This document shows, one piece after another, positions 6,170-13,658 of a stretch of DNA of 18,489 nucleotides. A program made the translations under genes and the position numbers. Every line of letters starts with the position of its first letter. Position 1 is the stretch's first letter. Location: NCBI GenBank assembly GCA_025963425.1, contig JAOPUQ010000356.1, positions 1 through 18,489 of the forward strand, written 5' to 3'. This DNA comes from Modestobacter sp. (GTDB lineage Bacteria; Actinomycetota; Actinomycetes; Mycobacteriales; Geodermatophilaceae). A model generated the notes under the pieces. It saw only the letters and a program-made list of their open reading frames with translations. It was not told the origin of the DNA and did not search any database.

Positions 6170-7480
6170 TCAGCGCAGGATCATGCCCACCAGCAGGTAG
6201 CCGTTCAGGCCGATGATCAGCGCGGCGACCAGCGAGCCGGCCAGCGTGGTGATCCGCCGGTTCACCCAGGCGCCCATCAGGTCCTTGCGCGAGGTCAGCC
6301 ACAGCAGCGGCACCAGCGCGAAGGGGATGCCGAAGCAGAGCACCACCTGCGACCAGACCAGCGCGGTGGTGGGGTCCCCGCCCAGGCCGAGGACGAGCAG
6401 CGCGGGCGCCAGCGTGATCAGCCGGCGGGCCAGCATCGGGATGTGCCTGCGCAGGAAGCCGGCCATCACGACCTGCCCGGCGTGGGTGCCGACCGAGGAG
6501 GCGGCGAACCCGGAGGCCAGCAGCGCCAGGGCGAAGGCCAGCGCCGCCCCGGTGCCGAGCTGGTCGCCCAGGCCGGTGTGCACGCTCTCCAGCGAGGTGA
6601 TCTCCGCGTCGCCGGTGAACAGCTGTGCGGCGATGACCAGCATCGCAGCGTTGACCAGACCGGCCAGCCCCATGGCCAGCAGCACGTCCAGTCGCTGGCC
6701 GCGCAGCAGCTGGCGCCGTCCGGCCCGGGTGCGCCCGGCGGTGACCGTGTCGCCGTAGCGGCCGGGGGTGAGCGCGGAGTGCACGTAGATCACGTGGGGC
6801 ATCACCGTGGCACCCAGGATGCCGGTGGCCAGCAGCAGGCTGTCGGTCCCGGCGAAGCCCGGCACCATCCCCGACGCCACCCCGCCGGGGTCGACGCCGG
6901 AACCGACCAGCGTGTAGCCGAAGCCCAGGCCGATGACCAGCAGCAGCCCGGTGATGACCCGCTCGAACGGCCGGTGCCCCCGCGACTGGGCGGCCAGCAG
7001 CACGAAGGCCACGACGGCCGTGATCACCCCGCCGGCGGGCAGCGGCACTCCGAACAGCAGGTTGAGCGCGACCGCACCGCCGACGATCTCGGCCAGGTCG
7101 GTCGCGATGGCCACCGCCTCGGCCTGCGCCCACAGCCCCCGGACGACGGGCCGGGGCAGCCGTTCGCGGCAGCACGTCGCCAGGTCCCGCCCGGTCGCCA
7201 GCCCCAGCTTGGCGGTGAGCGACTGGATCAGCATCGCCATCAGGTTGGCCGCGACGATGACCCACAGCAGCGTGTAGCCGAAGGAGGCCCCGCCGGCGAA
7301 GTTGGTGGCGAAGTTGCCGGGGTCGACGTAGGCCACCGCCGCCACGAAAGCCGGCCCCAGCATCGGCCAGAGCCGCCGGCGCCGGGCGGGCGGCTGCCCC
7401 GTCGCCGGCGCGGCCGGCCTGCGGAGGGTGCGCGGCGACGTGCTGGTGAGGACGGCGGCCTCGGTCTTCGACAGGTACAC
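6170..7480 (-). CDS. mntH: NRAMP-family Mn2+/Fe2+ transporter
   Basis: This is a proton-coupled divalent metal importer of the NRAMP/MntH family in the cytoplasmic membrane, 436 aa, with about 11 hydrophobic helices. The helix 1 metal-site motif DPGN is at 53-56 and the helix 6 motif is AxxMPH, with Ala224, Met227 and His229; these residues coordinate metal and couple protons in characterised homologues. The Met favours Mn2+/Fe2+ over Mg2+. A hydrophilic, Arg/Pro-rich 38-residue N-terminus precedes helix 1, longer than in many homologues. The start is a GTG with a weak GAGG upstream. It lies 95 bases downstream of a GNAT gene, separated by a hairpin, so it is probably transcribed on its own; I see no MntR-type operator. 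Confidence 0.95.
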   Translation of the reverse strand: MYLSKTEAAVLTSTSPRTLRRPAAPATGQPPARRRRLWPMLGPAFVAAVAYVDPGNFATNFAGGASFGYTLLWVIVAANLMAMLIQSLTAKLGLATGRDLATCCRERLPRPVVRGLWAQAEAVAIATDLAEIVGGAVALNLLFGVPLPAGGVITAVVAFVLLAAQSRGHRPFERVITGLLLVIGLGFGYTLVGSGVDPGGVASGMVPGFAGTDSLLLATGILGATVMPHVIYVHSALTPGRYGDTVTAGRTRAGRRQLLRGQRLDVLLAMGLAGLVNAAMLVIAAQLFTGDAEITSLESVHTGLGDQLGTGAALAFALALLASGFAASSVGTHAGQVVMAGFLRRHIPMLARRLITLAPALLVLGLGGDPTTALVWSQVVLCFGIPFALVPLLWLTSRKDLMGAWVNRRITTLAGSLVAALIIGLNGYLLVGMILR

Positions 7481-7543
7481 GGCGACCTCGCTGGGGCGGA
7501 CAGGTGAGCGGTCGCTCCTGGTCTGCCCGGCCCGCGGGGTCCG

Positions 7544-7566
7544 CCGGGGCCGACCTGTGGCCCCGG
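7544..7566 (-). terminator. Hairpin after the GNAT gene
   Basis: CCGGGGCC (7544-7551) and GGCCCCGG (7559-7566) form an 8-bp stem with a 7-base loop. It begins about 10 bases past the stop of the acetyltransferase at 7576, upstream of mntH. Confidence 0.5.
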
Positions 7567-7575
7567 GGGGTCAGG

Positions 7576-8187
7576 TCAGGCTGGCCTTGCGGGCTGGCGG
7601 ACCAGCGTCCAGATCGGCAGCTCGTGGTCCACCGCCGTCCGGGTGCTGTGGGTGACGGCGAAGCCGAACCGCTCGAACCACCGGACCGCGGTCGAGGTGT
7701 AGGCGGTCAGCGCGGCCGGCACCCCGTCGGCGTCGCACCGCTCGAGCACCGGGGCCAGGACGGCGGCGCCCAGTCCCGCCCCGCGGCTGGCCCGCCGGGT
7801 GCCCACCGCGTCCAGCCACCAGTGCGGCTGCTCCGGCTTGCCGGGTGCGGCCAGCAGCTCGCTGGCCAGCACGACCCGGTGCCGGGAGCCGAAGGCCTTG
7901 GGCAGGTCCCGGTCGAGCACCGCCTGGAGGTCGGCAGCCGGTGCGGGTGCGCCGGGGGCGGTCCAGGCGGCGACGCTCGCGCAGTCGTCGGTGACCCACG
8001 TCGTCCCGGCGTCGACGCCGGCCAGCCCGGCGCAGACCTCCGCCCAGCGGTGCAGCCGCTGCGCGCGCCCGTCGTCGGGGAAGGCCCAGGAGGTCCAGCG
8101 GTAGTCGGGATAGGCGGCGGCCAGGGTGGCGGCCAGGCGCGGGACGTCCGGCCGGGTGGCAGGTCGGACGGCGGTCGGGGCGCTCAC
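7576..8187 (-). CDS. GNAT-family N-acetyltransferase
   Basis: This is a 203-aa acetyl-CoA-dependent acetyltransferase of unknown substrate. The family is shown by the acetyl-CoA pyrophosphate-binding motif A, here HWWLDAVGTRRASRGAGLGA (residues about 122-141). The following helix (AVLAPVLERCDADGV) and the late TSTAVRWFERFGFAV strand-helix are the typical C-terminal GNAT pattern. The start is GTG at 8187; there is almost no Shine-Dalgarno, so it may be leaderless or use a different codon. It lies directly downstream of the broken decarboxylase on the same strand, separated by a small hairpin, and I see no functional link. Confidence 0.85.
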   Translation of the reverse strand: MSAPTAVRPATRPDVPRLAATLAAAYPDYRWTSWAFPDDGRAQRLHRWAEVCAGLAGVDAGTTWVTDDCASVAAWTAPGAPAPAADLQAVLDRDLPKAFGSRHRVVLASELLAAPGKPEQPHWWLDAVGTRRASRGAGLGAAVLAPVLERCDADGVPAALTAYTSTAVRWFERFGFAVTHSTRTAVDHELPIWTLVRQPARPA

Positions 8188-8203
8188 CCGGAGATCAGAC
8201 CAC

Positions 8204-8217
8204 GCCCCGACCGGGGC
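8204..8217 (-). terminator. Short hairpin after the decarboxylase pseudogene
   Basis: GCCCC-GACC-GGGGC forms a 5-bp stem with a 4-base loop immediately after the decarboxylase stop codon. It is short and may be fortuitous. Confidence 0.3.
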
Positions 8218-9677
8218 TCACTCCGCGACCACCCGCAGCGTCGTCATCTCCGGGTCGGCGGCGTCCGGGATGAGCATCCCGGCGGCGACGCCGCTGGTCA
8301 GGTAGTCGACGACGGCTTGGCTGATCCGCTCACCGGGGGCCAGCACCGGCACGCCGGGTGGGTAGGGGCTGACGATCTCCGCGGCGACCCGGCCCGCTGC
8401 GTCGGCCACCGGACCTGCTCGACGCGGCCGAAGAAGGCGTCCCGCGGCCGCATCACACTCTCCAGCTCCAGCGACCGGGGCGCGGGCAGGTCGACCGGTG
8501 CCTGGTGCTCCATCGACGGCGCCGCCTCGACCAGCCGGCGGAGCGCGTCGATCAGCCGGTCGACCATCCCGTCGTCGTCGGCGTGGGTCAGCCGCGCGCT
8601 GATCCGGCAGGCGTCGGCGGAGCCGATGTCCACCTGGCACGCGGCGCGCAGCCAGTCGCCGGCCTGGTAGCCGCTGACGCCCAGCGGCCGGACGTCGATG
8701 GTGAACACCAGCGGGTCCAGGTCGAACGCCCCGCCCGGCCGCACCACCTCGCGACCCATCAGTGCCGGCCCGTCGATGCCGTCGATCGCGTCCCGCAGCC
8801 GGGCGGCGCGGGTCAGCGCGGCGCCCAGCAGGTTCTTGCCCTGCTCCACCATCTGCCGGCGCCAGCCGTCCAGCGTCAGGTAGACCAGGGACGACGAGCT
8901 GGTCGTGCCCAGCAGGTCCTCCCGCTGCTTGAGCACCGACGGGTCGACCAGGTCGCCCTGCAGGTGGAACACCGAGCTCTGCTCGACCGCTGCGCCCATC
9001 GTGTGCACGCTGGTGACCACCAGGTCCGCTCCGGCGTCCATGCCCCAGGCCGGCAGCTCCGGGTGGAAGGGCAGGTGCGCGCCCCAGGCCTCATCGACGA
9101 TCAGCGGCACCCCGGCCGCGTGGCAGACCTGGGCGACCCCGGCGATGTCCGCGCAGGTGCCCCAGTCGGTGGGGGTGATCAGCAGCATGCCCTTGGCGTC
9201 GGGGTGCTCGGCCATGGCCCGCCGGACGTCGTCCGGCTCCGGCGGGTGGGCCAGCTGCAGATCCTCGTCGAAGTGCGGGTGCACCCATACCGGCACGACG
9301 CCGCTGACGATCACCCCGGCGATGACCGACGTGTGTGCGTTCCGGCTGATCAGCAGCTTCTCGCCGGGCCCGGCGACCGACATGATCGCGGTCTTGACCG
9401 ACAGGGAGCTGCCGCAGGTGGAGAAGAAGGCGGTGTCGGCGCGCACGGCGTCGGCCATCAGGTCCTCGGCCTGCTTCACCACGCCCTGGGACTCCCGCCG
9501 GTCGTCCAGCCCGTTGAGGGTGAGGACGTCGGAGGCGAAGACGCCCTCCCCGACGATCTCGACCACCCGGGGGTCGGCGCCGCGCCCCTGCTTGTGCCCG
9601 GGCGGGCCGAAGACGACGTCCCCCCGCTCGCGGAACGCCTGCAGTGCCTCGATGACAGGTACACGGGAGTGGTCCAT
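8218..9677 (-). pseudogene. Orn/Lys/Arg decarboxylase family, frameshifted and lacking the PLP lysine
   Basis: The first 421 or so codons read as a fold-type I PLP decarboxylase: FGPPGHKQGRG at 23-33, the aromatic stacking/phosphate region FFSTCGSSLSVK, and DEAWGAHLPFHPELP around 195-209. The signature reads VTSVHTMGAAVEQSS. The Orn/Lys/Arg signature normally has SxHK; here the Schiff-base lysine codon is ACG (9002-9000), giving Thr226. At about 8411-8413 the frame breaks: MRPRDAFFGRVEQV ends one frame and PVADAAGRVAAEIVSPYPPG continues in another up to the stop at 8218. One missing base in a G/C run explains it. Either lesion alone would normally abolish activity. The total of about 487 aa is normal for the family. 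A sequencing error could explain the frameshift but would not explain the lysine change. Confidence 0.85.
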
Positions 9678-9710
9678 GCCGCGGGCCTACCCGGTGGGGC
9701 GCGGGAATAC

Positions 9711-9738
9711 TTGAGATTTCATATAGGCTGGGCAGGAT
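9711..9738 (+). promoter_or_regulatory. Weak putative promoter upstream of the VOC gene
   Basis: TTGAGA (9711-9716) stands 16 bases from CAGGAT (9733-9738), within a short AT-rich island between two divergent genes. The -10 match is poor, and the same island could serve the minus-strand decarboxylase. Confidence 0.3.
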
Positions 9739-9772
9739 CCCCGCGCATCACCTCTCCCCGCAGGAGTCAGCC

Positions 9773-10285
9773 GTGCCCGTGCAGCGCCTCAACCACGCCG
9801 TCCTCTTCGTCCGCGACGTCGACCGCAGCTCCGCCTTCTACCGCGACGTGCTGGGCTTCCGGGTGAAGGTCGAGATGCCCGGCCGGGCGGTGTTCCTGCA
9901 GGCCGAGGGCTCGACGAACGACCACGACCTCGGGCTGTTCGCGGTCGGTGCCGGCGCGGGCGCCTCGGAGGCCGGCCGGCTCACCGTGGGGCTGTACCAC
10001 CTGGCCTGGGAGGTCGACACCCTCGCCGAGCTCGACCGGATCCGCGGTGCGCTGACGCAGGCCGGTGCGCTGGTCGGCGCCTCCGACCACGCCACCACCA
10101 AGGCCCTCTACGCCCAGGACCCCGACGGCATCGAGTTCGAGGTCTCCTGGCTGCTGCCCGCCGACCTGATCACCCCCGAGATCCAGGCGGCCGGGGCGAC
10201 CACGCTGCCGCTGGACCTCGAGGCGGAGATCGCCCGCTACGGCGCGCAGACCAAGGGTGGCATCGGCGTCTCGGTGCCGCGTTGA
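9773..10285 (+). CDS. VOC-family protein (glyoxalase/extradiol-dioxygenase fold)
   Basis: This is a 170-aa metal-binding protein of the vicinal oxygen chelate superfamily, with two beta-alpha-beta-beta-beta modules. His8 (QRLNHAVLFV) is the first candidate ligand, His51 sits in NDHDLGLFAV, His76 in GLYHLAWEV, and Glu121 in DPDGIEFEV; this is the spacing expected of a single mononuclear metal site. The pattern is closest to CatE/2,3-dihydroxybiphenyl dioxygenase-like single-unit proteins, but the reaction cannot be assigned. A C-terminal tail of about 45 residues (PADLITPEIQ onward) extends past the fold, as in many actinobacterial homologues. The GTG start has GCAGGAG upstream at good spacing. 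It diverges from the decarboxylase pseudogene. Confidence 0.88.
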   Translation: MPVQRLNHAVLFVRDVDRSSAFYRDVLGFRVKVEMPGRAVFLQAEGSTNDHDLGLFAVGAGAGASEAGRLTVGLYHLAWEVDTLAELDRIRGALTQAGALVGASDHATTKALYAQDPDGIEFEVSWLLPADLITPEIQAAGATTLPLDLEAEIARYGAQTKGGIGVSVPR

Positions 10286-10297
10286 TCGCGACCCTCC

Positions 10298-10443
10298 GGG
10301 CCGCACCGCGGCCAGGTGCCGTTCCCCGCTCGTGGTGAGCCGTTGCGTGCCCTGACGGCGGAAGCCTCCGGCCCCGCGCCGCCCGGCCACAGCCCTGCGG
10401 GGCGCACTGCGGCCAGGTGCCGTTCCCGGCTGGCGTAGAGCCG
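10298..10443. repeat. Imperfect direct repeat of about 45 bp, two copies 101 bases apart
   Basis: Copies lie at 10298-10342 and 10399-10443. The core GCGGCCAGGTGCCGTTCCC is identical (10308-10326 and 10409-10427), and both copies end in GAGCCG. Within the core, CGGC-CAGGT-GCCG can fold. They occupy the 179-base gap between the VOC gene and the thioesterase, where I find no gene. The 19-base identity with flanking similarity suggests a dispersed intergenic element, not chance. Confidence 0.65.
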
Positions 10444-10445
10444 CC

Positions 10446-10464
10446 GCCGGCCCGCCTTGCCGGC
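10446..10464 (-). terminator. Possible hairpin after the thioesterase gene
   Basis: GCCGGC (10446-10451) and GCCGGC (10459-10464) pair as a 6-bp stem next to the thioesterase stop codon. This is weak by itself. Confidence 0.35.
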
Positions 10465-10986
10465 TCAGCCGACCTGGGTGCCGGGCTGCGGGCGGATGAC
10501 CAGGATGCTGCTGACCGCCGTGGCCAGCAGCGTGTCGGCGCCGTCGAGCAGGCGGGCCTCGGCCAGCGCCGTCCGCCCGCCCAGGTGGGGCACCGTGCCG
10601 ATGCAGCGGACCGGGCCGGTGTCGACGGTGATCGCCCGCAGGAACTTCACCGTGAGGTCCAGGCTGGTGTAGCCGACACCGGCGGGCAGCATCGTGTGCA
10701 CCGCGCAGCCGGTCGCCGAGTCCAGCAGGGTCGCGTAGACCCCGCCGTGCACCGAGCCGATCGGGTTGTAGTGGTACTCGGCCGGGTCGAAGGAGAACTG
10801 CACCCGGCCCGGCTCGACCGAGTCCAGGGTGAACCCGAGCGTGGCGATGATCGGTGGAGCGGGCAGCTCACCGCTGGCCAGCCCGCGCATCACGTCGATG
10901 CCGGCCGAGGTGCGCGCCGCAGTCGCGCTCACTCCCGGGTCGCCCCAGCTGTAGGTGCGTTCGCGTACCGGCTCGGTCGTCGTCAC
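10465..10986 (-). CDS. PaaI-type hotdog-fold thioesterase
   Basis: This is an acyl-CoA thioesterase of the PaaI/hotdog superfamily, 173 aa, cytoplasmic. The active-site helix reads NPIGSVHGGVYATLLDSATG, with the HGG at 80-82 and Asp89 as the catalytic acid in homologues. TSLDLTVKFLRAI is the following strand. The N-terminal RTYSWGDPG and LPAPPIIATLGF are typical of actinobacterial PaaI proteins, which supports a start upstream of them; the GTG at 10986 is my choice, although the Shine-Dalgarno is poor. It probably hydrolyses aromatic or medium-chain acyl-CoA, but the substrate is not evident. It diverges from an HxlR-type regulator across a 60-base gap holding a strong dyad, so control by that regulator is likely. 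Confidence 0.9.
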   Translation of the reverse strand: MTTTEPVRERTYSWGDPGVSATAARTSAGIDVMRGLASGELPAPPIIATLGFTLDSVEPGRVQFSFDPAEYHYNPIGSVHGGVYATLLDSATGCAVHTMLPAGVGYTSLDLTVKFLRAITVDTGPVRCIGTVPHLGGRTALAEARLLDGADTLLATAVSSILVIRPQPGTQVG

Positions 10987-11004
10987 GTCCCGGACGCTAG
11001 GGGA

Positions 11005-11029
11005 GCTGCGTTGCTTTGCGCAACCCAGC
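11005..11029. promoter_or_regulatory. 25-bp dyad operator candidate between thioesterase and HxlR genes
   Basis: GCTG-c-GTTGC at 11005-11014 mirrors GCAAC-c-CAGC at 11020-11029, with a TTTGC centre. Nine of ten arm positions pair (c opposite c is the only mismatch). It lies midway in a 60-base divergent gap. The symmetry and position fit a dimeric repressor site; it would also fold as a hairpin. Confidence 0.55.
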
Positions 11030-11046
11030 CCCGGTAGCCTCGCCGC

Positions 11047-11529
11047 ATGACGGCAGCCCGGGAGTGGCGTCAGGTGCCGCACGGCGAGTGCTCGATCGCC
11101 CGCACCATGGCGCTGGTCGGCGCCCCGTGGACGCTGGTCGTCGTCCGTGACCTGATGCTCGGCGTCCGCCGGTTCGACGACCTCGTCGCCCATCTCGGCA
11201 TCGCCCGCAACGTGCTGGCCCACCGGCTGGACGAGCTGGTCGCCGCCGGCCTGGTCGAGGCCGTGCCCTACCGCGAGGAGGGCCGGCGCCCGCGCCGGGA
11301 GTACCGGCTCACCGCCCGGGGTGCGGACCTGCGGCCGGTGCTCTTCGCCCTGCTCGCCTTCGGCGACGCGCACCTGGCCGACGCCGGCGGCCCGCCGGTG
11401 CGCCTCGCCCACCGCGACTGCGGTGGTGAGGTGCGCCTGACGGCCGGCTGCGAGCACGGGCACGAGGTGGCGCTGGACGACGTGCGGGTCACCGTCGCGG
11501 CTGACCGGGATGCTGCGCGCCAGCGCTGA
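11047..11529 (+). CDS. HxlR-family winged-helix regulator with C-terminal Cys pair
   Basis: This is a 160-aa transcriptional regulator. The HxlR winged helix spans about 14-105: CSIARTMALVGAPWTLVVVR opens it, followed by RFDDLVAHLGIARNVLAHRL and the wing YRLTARG. Cys15, at the typical HxlR position, may be redox-sensitive. The C-terminus carries HRDCGGEV and TAGCEHGHEV (Cys125, Cys135, His137 and His139), which resembles a small metal-binding knuckle found in a subset of HxlR proteins. The ATG at 11047 has no clear Shine-Dalgarno. It diverges from the thioesterase gene and slightly overlaps the GNAT gene downstream, so regulator and acetyltransferase may be cotranscribed. Confidence 0.9.
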   Translation: MTAAREWRQVPHGECSIARTMALVGAPWTLVVVRDLMLGVRRFDDLVAHLGIARNVLAHRLDELVAAGLVEAVPYREEGRRPRREYRLTARGADLRPVLFALLAFGDAHLADAGGPPVRLAHRDCGGEVRLTAGCEHGHEVALDDVRVTVAADRDAARQR

Positions 11530-12109
11530 CACCATCGACGGGGTGGACGCGCTCGAGCTGCCGGCCGGGGAGCTGCTGCTCCGGCCGTGGCGGGGCGGCG
11601 ACGCCCCGGCGGTGTGGGCGGCGCTGCAGGACCCGGCGATCCGGCTGTGGAACGGCGCCGACGCCTCCTCGCCGGACGACGTCGCGGCAATGCTCGCCCG
11701 CCGGGCCGACTGGAGCGCGGGGGACCACGCGTCCTTCGCCGTCACCTTCCGCGGCACGGTGCTCGGCTCGGTCTCGCTGCACTCCATCGACCCGGCGCAG
11801 GCCGACGCGGAGATCGGCTACTGGACGGCGCCGGCCGCCCGGGGCCGCGGCATCGCCGTCCGCGCGGTCGTCGCGGTGTGCGGGTGGGCGTTCCCCGCGC
11901 TGGGGCTGGACCGCATCGAGCTGCTGCACGCGGTGGACAACCCCGCCTCGGGCCGGGTCGCCGCCAAGGCCGGGTTCACCTGCGAGGGGCGGCTGCGCCG
12001 GTCGTACCGGTACGGCGACGGGCTGAAGCACGACGAGCTGCTGTGGTCGCGGCTCTCCGACGACCCGCCCCTGGCCGGGTCCCCCGCGGGGCGGCCCGGC
12101 CGGGGGTGA
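11510..12109 (+). CDS. GNAT acetyltransferase, RimJ/RimL-like
   Basis: This is a 199-aa acetyl-CoA-dependent acetyltransferase of the RimJ/RimL type. LELPAGELLLRPWRGGDAPA opens the domain; IGYWTAPAARGRGIAVRAVV is the beta4 strand plus acetyl-CoA-binding loop (with RGRGIA); and LLHAVDNPASGRVAAKAGFT is the classic N-x-x-S-x-x-V-x-x-K-x-G-F motif. Substrates of this subgroup include ribosomal protein N-termini and small molecules; the sequence does not decide. The ATG at 11510 overlaps the HxlR gene by 20 bases; an in-frame GTG at 11543, 13 bases after the HxlR stop, is an equally plausible start. It converges with the rhodanese gene. Confidence 0.88.
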   Translation: MLRASADTIDGVDALELPAGELLLRPWRGGDAPAVWAALQDPAIRLWNGADASSPDDVAAMLARRADWSAGDHASFAVTFRGTVLGSVSLHSIDPAQADAEIGYWTAPAARGRGIAVRAVVAVCGWAFPALGLDRIELLHAVDNPASGRVAAKAGFTCEGRLRRSYRYGDGLKHDELLWSRLSDDPPLAGSPAGRPGRG

Positions 12110-12141
12110 GTTCAGGCGGCGGCGCGGACGGCGGAGGCAGC

Positions 12142-12588
12142 TCAGCAGCCGCAGCTGACCGCGGCGGGGGCGGTGAGCAGGTCCACCTGCGGCCGGGTGA
12201 CCCCGCCGGCGGTCTGCACCGGCAGGCCCTCGCGGGCCCAGTACTCGAAGCCGCCGATCATCTCGCGCACCCGGAAGCCGAGCAGGGCCAGCGCGAGCGC
12301 CGCCCGGGTGGCCCCGTTGCAGCCCGGGCCCCAGCAGTAGGCGACGACCGGGACGGACCGGTCCAGCTCGAGCTGCGCCCGGGCGGAAATCTCCCGGCCG
12401 GGCAGGTGTACCGCGCCCGGCACGTGCCCCTGGGCCCAGGACTCGGCGCTGCGGCTGTCCAGCAGTACGAAGCCCGGTGTGCCGGACTCCAGCGCGGCGT
12501 GCACGTCGCTGACGTCGGTCTCCACGGCCAGCCGGCGGGCGAAGTGGGCAGCGGCGTCGGCGGGGTCGGTCGACCAGGCGAGGGACAT
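12142..12588 (-). CDS. Single-domain rhodanese-like protein
   Basis: This is a 148-aa rhodanese-like protein, probably a sulfurtransferase. Residues 25-125 show the domain: FVLLDSRSAESWAQGHVPGA around 40-59, with the CH2A-type motif, then VVAYCWGPGCNGATRAALAL (81-100). Cys85 sits after the strand where the catalytic Cys belongs, and the loop to the next helix contains a second Cys90, longer than the usual CxxGxR/S. This CWGPGCNGA variant occurs in other rhodanese-like proteins. The C-terminus ends SCGC, adding two cysteines (146 and 148) that could bind metal or take part in thiol exchange; that is inference. The ATG at 12588 is preferred to upstream frame extension because the domain starts soon after. 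Confidence 0.85.
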   Translation of the reverse strand: MSLAWSTDPADAAAHFARRLAVETDVSDVHAALESGTPGFVLLDSRSAESWAQGHVPGAVHLPGREISARAQLELDRSVPVVAYCWGPGCNGATRAALALALLGFRVREMIGGFEYWAREGLPVQTAGGVTRPQVDLLTAPAAVSCGC

Positions 12589-12675
12589 GCCGCCGACGGT
12601 AGGCAGACGGGCGGCCGGCCACGAGGGGCTCGGCTGCCAGGAATCGCACCGGTGGTGCCAGCCCCGGACGGCGAC

Positions 12676-12707
12676 CGGCCCGGCCACCGGGTGCGGTGGC
12701 CGGGCCG
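12676..12707 (-). terminator. Strong hairpin terminator after the chaplin-like gene
   Basis: CGGCCCGGCCACCG (12676-12689) pairs perfectly with 12694-12707 over a GGTG loop, a 14-bp stem. It begins 15 bases past the stop codon of the surface-protein gene at 12722. Confidence 0.75.
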
Positions 12708-12721
12708 TCGACGTGCTCCGG

Positions 12722-13624
12722 TCAGCCGACCTGGACCTGCCGGCGGCGGGAGGCTCCGGTCAGGACGAGCCCGAGGGCGAGCGTGAGCAGGCCGGCGAGC
12801 AGCGGGAGGACGACGGTCGTGCCGGTGTACGCCAGCTCGCCGTCGGTCCGGGCCGCGGTGCCGGTGCGGTCGTTCGCGGTGCCGGCGTTCGCGGTGCCGG
12901 CGTTCGTGGTGCTGCCGTTCGGGCTGCCGGCGTTGCCGGTGCCGCCGTCCGCCGCGGCCGGGACGGCCGACTGCGGCGGGGTGACGGCGCCGGGGAGGGT
13001 TCCGGGGAAGGCGCCGGGCTGACCGGCCACCGGGCTGCTCGGGTCGGCCGGTCCGCCGCTGTTCCCCGGAGCGGCGCAGGTGCCGCCCGCGGTGCCGAGG
13101 ACGCCCACGCCGGTGCCGCAGGCCGTGAGCGCGGCGCCGGCGCCCATGGCCGGGGTGGTCCCGTCGGTGCCGCTCCCGCTGTTGCCCGTGCCGCCATAGC
13201 CGGCCGGCGCGGTGCAGCTGCCGGTGGCGTCGCCCAGGACGGCGACGCCGTCGCCGCAGACGGTCACCGGGACGTCGGCGTCCGCGGCGGAGCCGTTCCC
13301 GGCCGGTGCGGCGGCGGGCGCGGCCGCCGGCTGGGCCACGTCGACCCCGGCCACGTCGGCGGCGTTGCCGCCCGCGGTGATCGGGACGGAGGCGGTGACG
13401 CCCCCGAGGTCGGCGGCGACCGTGCCGCTCAGCGCGGGGAGGGTGACCTCGGCCGGGGTGTCCCCGGGCGCCGTGCCCAGGGCGGCCACCGCGTTGTCGG
13501 TGATCGTCACCGGGGCGGTGACGTCGACGGTGCTCTCGTCGGCCGAGGCGATGCCGGTGCCGACGGCCAGCAGGCCGCCGGTGAACAGGCCCGTCTGCAG
13601 GGCGCGCTTCATCCACACGTTCAT
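12722..13624 (-). CDS. Chaplin-like cell-wall protein with LAYTG sorting signal
   Basis: This is a 300-aa secreted, wall-anchored protein. The signal peptide occupies 1-29 (WMKRALQTGLFTGGLLA, cleavage after ASA). Two short Cys-Cys modules follow, at 123-137 (TVCGDGVAVLGDATGSC) and 169-183 (TACGTGVGVLGTAGGTC); a Cys-less relative VTITDNAVAALG lies at 39-50. CGxxVxVxG is the chaplin core, but the spacing is C-x13-C, shorter than the usual chaplin domain. From about 185 the sequence is Gly/Ala/Pro/Asn-rich, with NAGTANAGTAND. LAYTG (264-268) precedes a hydrophobic stretch and an RRR tail, the class E sortase (LAxTG) sorting signal. Two modules plus LAxTG mirrors the layout of long chaplins. The ATG at 13624 has AAGGA upstream. 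A perfect palindrome lies upstream. Confidence 0.82.
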   Translation of the reverse strand: MNVWMKRALQTGLFTGGLLAVGTGIASADESTVDVTAPVTITDNAVAALGTAPGDTPAEVTLPALSGTVAADLGGVTASVPITAGGNAADVAGVDVAQPAAAPAAAPAGNGSAADADVPVTVCGDGVAVLGDATGSCTAPAGYGGTGNSGSGTDGTTPAMGAGAALTACGTGVGVLGTAGGTCAAPGNSGGPADPSSPVAGQPGAFPGTLPGAVTPPQSAVPAAADGGTGNAGSPNGSTTNAGTANAGTANDRTGTAARTDGELAYTGTTVVLPLLAGLLTLALGLVLTGASRRRQVQVG

Positions 13625-13658
13625 GAGGGGTTCCTTCGCTCTCTGTCTGGCTGAGGGA

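Noticed and set aside
8405..8420. Programmed frameshift in the decarboxylase
   Set aside because: I see no slippery heptamer, stem-loop or stop context at the break, this family is not known for recoding, and the PLP lysine is also lost.
8505..9866. Long open frame opposite the decarboxylase
   Set aside because: It is Arg/Gly/Val-rich with no family features and covers the complement of a clearly recognisable gene; long antisense frames are expected at this GC content.
10286..10464. A small gene in the gap between VOC and thioesterase genes
   Set aside because: No start with a ribosome-binding site leads to a recognisable or compositionally convincing protein; the visible content is the repeat pair and weak hairpins.
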